Source: Candidatus Aminicenantota bacterium (GTDB taxonomy: Bacteria > Acidobacteriota > Aminicenantia > UBA2199). Taken from it: a stretch of DNA of 6,424 bases. This document shows positions 1 through 4,230 of the stretch, one piece after another. Position 1 is the first letter of the stretch, and every line of letters begins with the position of its first letter. The DNA lies in contig CP070627.1 in assembly GCA_020355945.1 (NCBI GenBank), forward strand, positions 6,697,795 through 6,704,218, given 5' to 3'. The notes beneath the pieces are model-generated. The model was not told the origin of the DNA. It ran no database searches and saw only the letters and a list, made by a program, of their open reading frames with translations. The translations under genes were made by a program, and so were the position numbers.

Positions 1-10
1 GGGAGTCCGT

Positions 11-57
11 GACCGCCGAACCCTTTTTTCAAAAAGGGTTTTGGCCGCCGGAGGCAA
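11..57. repeat. Hairpin-bearing GC-rich repeat (dispersed-repeat or terminator-like)
   Basis: A perfect 10-bp inverted repeat (AACCCTTTTT at 19-28, AAAAAGGGTT at 31-40) with a 2-nt centre is flanked by CCGCCG on the left and GGCCGCCGGAGGC at 43-55. It lies 45-90 bp past the stop codon of the leftward lipoprotein gene, so it could end that transcript. Read in that direction, however, the stem is followed by CGGCGG rather than a T-run, so it is not a classical intrinsic terminator. The combination of an A/T-rich hairpin and a GCCTCCGGCGGCC block resembles multicopy intergenic repeats I recall from Desulfobacterota-type genomes. Only one copy is in this window, so the repeat status is inferred. 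Confidence 0.45.
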
Positions 58-101
58 AAGTTGATAGTGAATTTAGGCATGGGGTACAGGGCCAGTGCTG
101 C

Positions 102-1625
102 TTATCTGCTGCTGGTAAACATGATCTGATATTTGTTGCTGAGCCACTGCTGCCAGACCAGGTAAATATTTCCTTCTTTGTCAACGGCTATATCCGCATA
201 ATCCGGCATCCTGGCATTGACACCGGCAGAAACCGTGATCCCCTCACACCAGGGTTCACTACCATACACAGAACGGCTGTAGACAATATCTTGCCGGTTG
301 GTACCAAACTCGTAATTGGTCCAGGCCACATTAATATTGCCTGCATCATCTACAGCCAGGGCTGGCTCGCTGGATAACCATGAATCATTGGATATATTCA
401 TTACGTTGGACCAGTCCTGTCCGTGGTTCCAGGAACGGGTAAAATATATCTCCCGGTTCAACGCGCCTAAATCAAACCAGGCCACATAGACCTGCCCGTG
501 ATAATCGCACGCCACCACAGGGCGGACCGAGGCTAAAACATCGGAAGATAAATTGATTATTTCATTCCAGGTACTGCCGCCGTCTTGAGAGCAGCGGAAA
601 AAAATATCCCACTCTCCCGGTCTATTATCTTTCCATGCGGAAAAAATATTACCCTGGGCATGCACAGCCACCACAGCGCTGTCGGATTGGCCGATGTTGT
701 CGGAGATATTGATTGATTCGGTCCAGGTGTCACCGTAGTCATCCGAACAACTGAAAAAGATATCACTGCGAAGTAGTTTTATTGATTCATGCCAGACCAC
801 AGCCACCTTGCCATATTTATTGGCGGCAATGTCGGGGATATACGAATGTCCCGATTTTGAAATCAAGGTTACATCACCCCAGGTGACGCCGTTGTCCCGG
901 GACCGGCGTAAAAAAATGTCAAATTTATCATCGAAACCGCTTGCACTATATACAACATATACATTCCCCTGGCTGCTCACGGCTAGCTCCGGGCAGCAAA
1001 TAAATTTATAATCCTGCGTTAATATTTCGACATCACTCCAGGTCTCTCCAAAATCAGTAGAACGGCGGTAATACACATTCCATTCTCCATCACTATTATC
1101 TTTCCATGCTGCATGGATGATTTCCGCGGCGTCCACGGCTATCATGGGAAATGTACTATCCATGGTAGTCCGGGAGATATTTATCGCTTCAATGAAGCGG
1201 GGATGTTCCAATATAGAAAAATCTATTATATTGGACTTGATGTTCTCAGGGCTGGCGGGCACATAATTGACCACGTAAACCGGGATAGTACGCACGAGAT
1301 TATCCATGGTGGTATTTTGACTTGAAGAAGGAGCGGGAGTGCTGCGAACCAGATCTACCGTATCGATCTGGCAGCGGAGTTGTTTGTCGCTGACCTGTTC
1401 CGTGGTTTTGGGGATATCATTAAAAAAAATCCGCGCACCCTCCCTGAAATTTTCACCATGAACGGTCAATATAAAAGCGGGCAGGGACAATGCCCTGGTA
1501 TCGGGAGAAATCGACTTGATCACCGGGTTAAGGTCCTCACTGTCTCCCCTGTTTTCTTCTCCCGGGTTACACCCTGACAGGATTAACAAAACCGCTAATA
1601 TTAAAATAATATACGCTGTTTTCAT
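102..1625 (-). CDS. Lipoprotein with IPT/TIG-like domain and seven-repeat Asp-box (BNR/sialidase-type) beta-propeller
   Basis: This is a predicted membrane-anchored, exported protein of 507 aa. Residues 1-18 form a short lipoprotein signal peptide ending in the lipobox LSGC, with the lipidated cysteine at 19 and N at +2. Residues ~33-120 resemble an IPT/TIG immunoglobulin-like fold (PVIKSISPD, then VHGENFREGARIFFND), with a low-complexity Ser/Thr/Pro insertion near 95-108. Residues ~145-507 hold seven copies of a unit that reads roughly P-x-hydrophobic-A-V-D-x-x-G-N-hydrophobic-x-x-A-W followed by a strand ending R-S. Asp boxes (S-x-D-x-G-x-T-W) follow at 189, 242, 294 and 346; those at 398 and 452 are degenerate, and the seventh unit ends the protein. 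The fold is that of sialidase/BNR propellers, but I see no sialidase catalytic set (no FRIP-like Arg motif), so a binding or structural role is more likely than hydrolysis. The ATG is preceded by AGGAAG 18 nt away, too far for a normal ribosome site; see the promoter at 1632-1660. The gene is separated from the upstream radical SAM gene by 159 bp, and a functional link to it is unproven. Confidence 0.9.
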   Translation of the reverse strand: MKTAYIILILAVLLILSGCNPGEENRGDSEDLNPVIKSISPDTRALSLPAFILTVHGENFREGARIFFNDIPKTTEQVSDKQLRCQIDTVDLVRSTPAPSSSQNTTMDNLVRTIPVYVVNYVPASPENIKSNIIDFSILEHPRFIEAINISRTTMDSTFPMIAVDAAEIIHAAWKDNSDGEWNVYYRRSTDFGETWSDVEILTQDYKFICCPELAVSSQGNVYVVYSASGFDDKFDIFLRRSRDNGVTWGDVTLISKSGHSYIPDIAANKYGKVAVVWHESIKLLRSDIFFSCSDDYGDTWTESINISDNIGQSDSAVVAVHAQGNIFSAWKDNRPGEWDIFFRCSQDGGSTWNEIINLSSDVLASVRPVVACDYHGQVYVAWFDLGALNREIYFTRSWNHGQDWSNVMNISNDSWLSSEPALAVDDAGNINVAWTNYEFGTNRQDIVYSRSVYGSEPWCEGITVSAGVNARMPDYADIAVDKEGNIYLVWQQWLSNKYQIMFTSSR

Positions 1626-1631
1626 AGCAAG

Positions 1632-1660
1632 TAAATAACATAACTTCCTGTTTTTTTCAA
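1632..1660 (-). promoter_or_regulatory. Possible sigma70-type promoter for the lipoprotein gene
   Basis: On the minus strand TTGAAA (1660-1655) is followed after 17 bp by TATTTA (1637-1632). A start point 7 nt past the -10 box would fall on or next to the A of the ATG at 1625, implying a leaderless mRNA and explaining the missing close Shine-Dalgarno. The -10 match is mediocre because the last base is A rather than T, so this is weaker than the other promoters in the window. Confidence 0.35.
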
Positions 1661-1784
1661 CCAGCGGGAGTTCTCTAAATCCACACAGGCGGTTCCTTTC
1701 AATGCTGTTGACTTAAGAAAATATGACCTGGAATATCGGTGTTTAATAAGAAGTTTTTATTATGTCCTCCATTCTTTTCTTCTT

Positions 1785-3077
1785 TCATTGACTGTGATAA
1801 TAGGTATATCCGACTCTTCTGAACCCGATGTTGCCAAGAATAGAGTAAAACCAGGGAGAACCTTTTCGCATGATCCGCTTAATGATGGACGAATATTTAT
1901 AAGTCTCATAAAATGCCCGTTTGCATCCCTCTTCCAACTCTTGCGGTGACATTTGTTTGGGTCGATAGACCACATGTTCGGTATCATAAAGATTCCAGTC
2001 TTCAGTTAAAATGCGGTTCTCTTTTTTTAGTTTGTTAAAAATAGGGGTTCCAGGAAGAGGTGTAAGGACTGCATATTTAACAATATCGATTTTAGCGGCA
2101 TCCGAAAATTCAACGGTTTTATCAAATATGGAGGGATCATCTTCATCAAACCCGAAAACAAAGCAGCCCAGGATAGCGATACCGTGATCATGCAGCCGTT
2201 TTATTCCCTCCCTGAACCGGGCGGCATTGTTGAACGCTTTGTTTATACCGTCCAGGGCTCCCTGGTTCAGCGATTCAAAACCGATCAAGAGACCTTTACA
2301 TCCGCTTTGGGCTGCTAATTTGATTGCTTCTTCGTCCTGGGTAAACCTGAAAGTGGATGCCCCGTACCATTTGATTCTAAGAGGGATCAATTCTTTCCAC
2401 AACTTTTTCATGTAATCTTTAAATTCTGTTGGACTGCTGTCCAGGAAAAGGATCTGTTTACCCATGGTTTCAATCTCTTCCCGTACATCTTTTATGTTTC
2501 TTGTCCAATGGCAATTGCTGGTTATGTCTTTCAATACACAGAATTCACAATTATTCGGGCATCCCCGGGTGGCTTCAAGGGTATTGGTGAAAAGATAGTG
2601 TTTCCTGGGCAGCATACGCCTGTTCAGCGGCGGCATGGGGATGGAAAAGGGAGAGGAAAAATCTTTATACATTGGTTTTAATTGATTGTTTTTAAAATCT
2701 CGCAGGAGTTGGGGCCATGTTTTTTCTGCATAGCCCACCACTACCGCGTCGGCGTGTTGAAGCGCTTCCTGGGGAAGGAGTGTCGCATGAGACCCGCCAA
2801 TTACCACAGTGATTCCCTTTTTTTTAGCCATCGCAGCAATTCGATAAGCCTCCGGGGCGCCTGCGGTTATTGTGCTGATTCCAATAATATCTGCATCGAT
2901 ATTCTCCGGGAGGGGCGCTCCCATCAGATCGAATATTTTTACCTCTGCTTCCAATTCCGGCGGAACCAGGGCTGCCAGTTGAATAAGTGTGGTGGGAGCG
3001 TATGATCGGAATCGTATCCCCTTTTCCACCGCTTCCCTATACCTTTTACTAGCAGAAAGAACTAATGTTATTTTCAT
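1785..3077 (-). CDS. B12-binding-domain radical SAM protein (430 aa)
   Basis: This is a predicted cobalamin-dependent-type radical SAM enzyme, probably cytosolic. Residues 1 to ~135 look like the Rossmann-like B12-binding domain, with the pattern ADIIGIST (62-69), VVIGGSHATLLPQEA (91-105) and VVVGYAEKTWPQLL (112-125). The DxHxxG histidine motif is absent, as is common in this class. The radical SAM core carries the 4Fe-4S ligands Cys173, Cys177 and Cys180 in RGCPNNCEFC. It continues with LIGFESLNQG (264-273), FVFGFDEDD (306-314) and LTPLPGTPIF (338-347). The tail has YDTEHVVYRPKQMSPQELEEG (364-384), typical of the region after the barrel in the HpnP/HpnR/BchE-like superfamily. The usual FGRxxR-like stretch after the cluster is missing; ITSNCHWTR replaces it, so the substrate may differ from that of the neighbouring enzyme. 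I chose the ATG at 3077 (MKITLVL) over an in-frame TTG at 3116. The B12 domain begins there, the third radical SAM gene also starts MKIT, and the TTG coincides with a -35 box. The reaction is unknown; methylation or C-C bond formation are options. Confidence 0.9.
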   Translation of the reverse strand: MKITLVLSASKRYREAVEKGIRFRSYAPTTLIQLAALVPPELEAEVKIFDLMGAPLPENIDADIIGISTITAGAPEAYRIAAMAKKKGITVVIGGSHATLLPQEALQHADAVVVGYAEKTWPQLLRDFKNNQLKPMYKDFSSPFSIPMPPLNRRMLPRKHYLFTNTLEATRGCPNNCEFCVLKDITSNCHWTRNIKDVREEIETMGKQILFLDSSPTEFKDYMKKLWKELIPLRIKWYGASTFRFTQDEEAIKLAAQSGCKGLLIGFESLNQGALDGINKAFNNAARFREGIKRLHDHGIAILGCFVFGFDEDDPSIFDKTVEFSDAAKIDIVKYAVLTPLPGTPIFNKLKKENRILTEDWNLYDTEHVVYRPKQMSPQELEEGCKRAFYETYKYSSIIKRIMRKGSPWFYSILGNIGFRRVGYTYYHSQ

Positions 3078-3087
3078 CTCAGGAGTA

Positions 3088-3116
3088 ATTATAATACCTC
3101 CTTTATCGATAGTCAA
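3088..3116 (-). promoter_or_regulatory. Strong sigma70-type promoter overlapping the radical SAM gene start
   Basis: On the minus strand TTGACT (3116-3111) is followed after exactly 17 bp by a consensus TATAAT (3093-3088). The expected start is near 3081, only about 4 nt before the ATG at 3077. The GGAGG at 3101-3097 lies inside the spacer, 19 nt from the ATG, and would be absent from this transcript. The 430-aa gene is therefore predicted to have a leaderless or near-leaderless mRNA of its own, in addition to any read-through from the 131-aa gene promoter. Confidence 0.7.
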
Positions 3117-3170
3117 TCCCCTGGGGGTATAAAAATTTACAACAATTATACTTGTTTGTTCACCGTCCTT

Positions 3171-3437
3171 CTAATCCGCTTTTTTTAATTGTTTTTTTCT
3201 ATTCCTTTGTATTAATAGTAAGTAGGGAATGGAAGGAATGATAGCCATGCTACCCACTCCAACAAGTAACAACAATCCAAACATAGAAGCAGTACGTACC
3301 TGTTCAATCACTAATACGTAATATGCATATACGCAGCTGGCGCCATAAGTTCCTCCGATCAAAAAAAAGCACACCTGGCTGAAATAGTTAACAATCTCTT
3401 CCGCGGATTTTCCTGCCCTGGCGGGTGGATTATCCAT
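3171..3437 (-). CDS. Small two-helix membrane protein (88 aa), unrecognised
   Basis: I do not recognise a family. The protein has a short polar N-terminus (1-17), one hydrophobic segment at ~18-44 with a Gly/Tyr-rich centre (GGTYGASCVYAYY), a short loop with E45 and R48, and a second hydrophobic segment at ~51-76. It ends in a strongly basic tail (RNRKKQLKK). By the positive-inside rule both ends would face the cytoplasm. The ATG lies 2 bp after the TGA of the 131-aa gene, and the only ribosome-site candidate is a weak GCGGGAA. Translation is thus probably coupled to the upstream gene, and the two proteins may form a complex. The junction makes a real gene likely despite the short length. It is followed by a 93-bp gap to the radical SAM gene. 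Confidence 0.75.
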   Translation of the reverse strand: MDNPPARAGKSAEEIVNYFSQVCFFLIGGTYGASCVYAYYVLVIEQVRTASMFGLLLLVGVGSMAIIPSIPYLLLIQRNRKKQLKKAD

Positions 3438-3439
3438 GA

Positions 3440-3835
3440 TCAGGTTCCCGCTTTAATGGCCAGGATATCATGCTGAGAAGATAATAACCCTTGCATACCA
3501 GCGGTGCACAGGATAATGGTAATGGCCTGGGTGGTGGAAACAGGACCCTCCCCAAAGGTAACATAGAGAAGAAGAGCCATCGGCCCCGCATACATAATCC
3601 CGTGATGTAAATAATAGTTCCCCACCAGCCACTTTCCTTTAAACCACCACAGTTTTAATACATTTGTGCCGATACCGGGAACAATATACCCCCACAGCAT
3701 GGGGAGAATCAGCACATACAATGCAAACAACAGGTTGTGCTCCACCCGGATGTACCATAAATAGGGCATGATGACCAGCAGCGGAAAGGGAAGGATAAAA
3801 TCGAAAAAGAATACAAATTTTCTTAAGAAATTCAT
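3440..3835 (-). CDS. Small four-helix membrane protein (131 aa), unrecognised
   Basis: I do not recognise a family. Four hydrophobic segments are visible at about residues 7-29, 36-57, 74-95 and 101-121, joined by short loops. The loop between helices 2 and 3 is Trp/Lys-rich (KLWWFKGKW). Noteworthy polar residues near the membrane are the pair H77-H78 in YYLHHGIMYAGP and the C-terminal QHD (121-123). These could bind metal or a lipid head group, but that is speculation. The start at 3835 is set by AAAGGAGGT eight bases upstream. A longer in-frame reading from a TTG at 3904 would begin inside the promoter and is rejected. It is the first gene of the leftward group, coupled to the 88-aa gene. 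Its closeness to radical SAM genes suggests a membrane partner or an accessory role. Confidence 0.8.
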   Translation of the reverse strand: MNFLRKFVFFFDFILPFPLLVIMPYLWYIRVEHNLLFALYVLILPMLWGYIVPGIGTNVLKLWWFKGKWLVGNYYLHHGIMYAGPMALLLYVTFGEGPVSTTQAITIILCTAGMQGLLSSQHDILAIKAGT

Positions 3836-3843
3836 TTTGCCTA

Positions 3844-3848
3844 CCTCC
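3844..3848 (-). promoter_or_regulatory. Shine-Dalgarno that fixes the start of the 131-aa gene
   Basis: The minus strand reads AAAGGAGGTAGGCAAA before the ATG at 3835, giving GGAGG with 8-nt spacing. This supports the 131-aa reading over the 154-aa one. Confidence 0.85.
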
Positions 3849-3882
3849 TTTAAGCCGTACGCTGCATTCCCGTTAAGGCTCA

Positions 3883-3911
3883 AGTATAATATCCTCGACT
3901 CCAATAGTCAA
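3883..3911 (-). promoter_or_regulatory. Sigma70-type promoter of the small membrane protein genes
   Basis: On the minus strand TTGACT (3911-3906), a 17-bp spacer and TATACT (3888-3883) form a near-consensus promoter. The start point is expected near 3876, giving a leader of about 40 nt that contains the GGAGG ribosome site. The first eight bases, TTGACTAT, are the same as in three other promoters of this window. Confidence 0.75.
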
Positions 3912-3925
3912 GCCTTCAGCTTGAC
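3907..3925. promoter_or_regulatory. Palindrome overlapping the -35 box (possible operator)
   Basis: GTCAAGC (3907-3913) and GCTTGAC (3919-3925) are perfect inverted repeats around a 5-nt centre. The left arm overlaps the -35 hexamer of the leftward promoter, a position where a bound repressor would block RNA polymerase. No second copy is visible in the window, so the regulator is unknown. The symmetry may partly reflect two divergent TTGAC words. Confidence 0.4.
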
Positions 3926-4011
3926 AAAAATTCAACGCCAACTGTGTTCTGTCGTGTTTTTTGGTGGTAAATATTTTATCAAAATTACAACAATTACTGA
4001 TTAGAATTTTT

Positions 4012-4144
4012 TGTAACTATTCAGTTTTGGAAAAACTTATCATGCAGTTCATGTCTCATTCGCCCGTACGGTGTCCTTCGGCTACCTCCCTGAGGCTCAT
4101 TCGATCATGAACTGCATTTTACTTCCAAAAACTGAATAGTTACA
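4012..4144. mobile_element. MITE-like element with long imperfect terminal inverted repeats
   Basis: The two ends are inverted copies: TGTAACTATTCAGTTTT (4012-4028) matches the complement of 4128-4144 exactly. After a one-base indel and GGAA the arms diverge, then pair again over 12 bp (ATGCAGTTCATG at 4042-4053 against 4106-4117). The arms are therefore about 40 nt, around a 52-nt centre. The centre contains the palindrome CCGTACGG (4064-4071) and ATTCG twice. It encodes no protein. Both flanks are T-runs (5 T on the left, 8 T on the right), which could conceal a short target duplication. A nonautonomous transposon remnant fits best; a folded regulatory RNA or DNA hairpin is the alternative. 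The hairpin plus the right-hand T-run would act as a terminator for rightward transcription, insulating the next promoter. Confidence 0.55.
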
Positions 4145-4153
4145 TTTTTTTTG

Positions 4154-4182
4154 TTGACTATTTTTTTTTTTTGTGCTATTTT
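4154..4182 (+). promoter_or_regulatory. Sigma70-type promoter of the 638-aa radical SAM gene
   Basis: TTGACT (4154-4159) is followed by 17 bp, mostly a T-run, then TATTTT (4177-4182). Transcription would begin near 4189, giving a leader of about 42 nt. The -35 box lies 9 bp from the end of the inverted-repeat element, so that element borders or may influence this promoter. Confidence 0.65.
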
Positions 4183-4194
4183 CTTTTTCGGAGT

Positions 4195-4212
4195 ATGGAG
4201 TATAAGGCATGA
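4195..4212 (+). other. Possible 5-codon leader mini-ORF
   Basis: ATG at 4195 opens a five-codon reading frame (MEYKA) ending in TGA, just before the ribosome site of the 638-aa gene. A similarly placed five-codon frame precedes the next radical SAM gene. The upstream GGAGT abuts the ATG, too close for normal initiation, so the frame may be untranslated. Confidence 0.2.
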
Positions 4213-4217
4213 AATAA

Positions 4218-4222
4218 GGAGG
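4218..4222 (+). promoter_or_regulatory. Shine-Dalgarno of the 638-aa radical SAM gene
   Basis: AAGGAGGT sits with GGAGG 8 nt before the ATG at 4231, a textbook site that fixes this start. Confidence 0.85.
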
Positions 4223-4230
4223 TAGATGTC

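Larger units (their letters stand above)
3836..4230. other. 395-bp divergent intergenic region
   Basis: This region separates the leftward and rightward gene groups. From left to right it holds: the ribosome site and promoter of the 131-aa gene; the palindrome at 3907-3925; an AT-rich stretch (3926-4011) in which I see nothing definite; the inverted-repeat element (4012-4144); an 8-nt T-run; and the promoter, leader and ribosome site of the 638-aa gene. No plausible protein-coding gene was found in it. Confidence 0.8.

Noticed and set aside
9..377. A 122-aa rightward reading frame over the lipoprotein gene's 3' end
   Set aside because: It is the complement of a clear propeller-coding sequence, crosses the hairpin repeat and has no recognisable protein features.
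1709..1737. A rightward TTGACT at about 1709
   Set aside because: The hexamer at 17-bp spacing is GAATAT, a poor -10 box, and transcription would only run antisense to the radical SAM gene.
1741..1761. AATAA/TTATT inverted repeat after the 430-aa gene as a terminator
   Set aside because: The five-base A/T-only stem is too weak, and no convincing hairpin plus T-run is present in 1626-1784.
3078..3116. In-frame TTG start at 3116 that would extend the 430-aa protein by 13 residues
   Set aside because: The TTG is the first part of a -35 hexamer, no well-spaced ribosome site precedes it, and the B12-domain motif begins at the ATG at 3077.
3836..3904. In-frame TTG start at 3904 giving a 154-aa version of the four-helix protein
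   Set aside because: It lies inside the promoter spacer, and the ATG at 3835 has a strong GGAGG at ideal spacing.
3921..3944. A rightward TTGACA at 3921-3926
   Set aside because: No acceptable -10 box occurs 16-18 bp downstream; it is explained as one arm of the palindrome.
3137..3996. The 12-mer TTACAACAATTA occurs at 3137-3148 and 3985-3996, upstream of two promoters
   Set aside because: An AT-rich 12-mer is expected to recur by chance in 6.4 kb, and its distance to the two promoters differs (about 20 bp against 75 bp).
4012..4144. The inverted-repeat element as a CRISPR unit or a tRNA/small RNA gene
   Set aside because: There is no direct-repeat and spacer series, no cloverleaf, and no promoter reading into it; the end-to-end inverted repeat fits a MITE better.
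4183..4230. A cobalamin riboswitch before the 638-aa gene
   Set aside because: The predicted leader is only about 42 nt, too short for the fold, and no B12-box-like sequence was seen.
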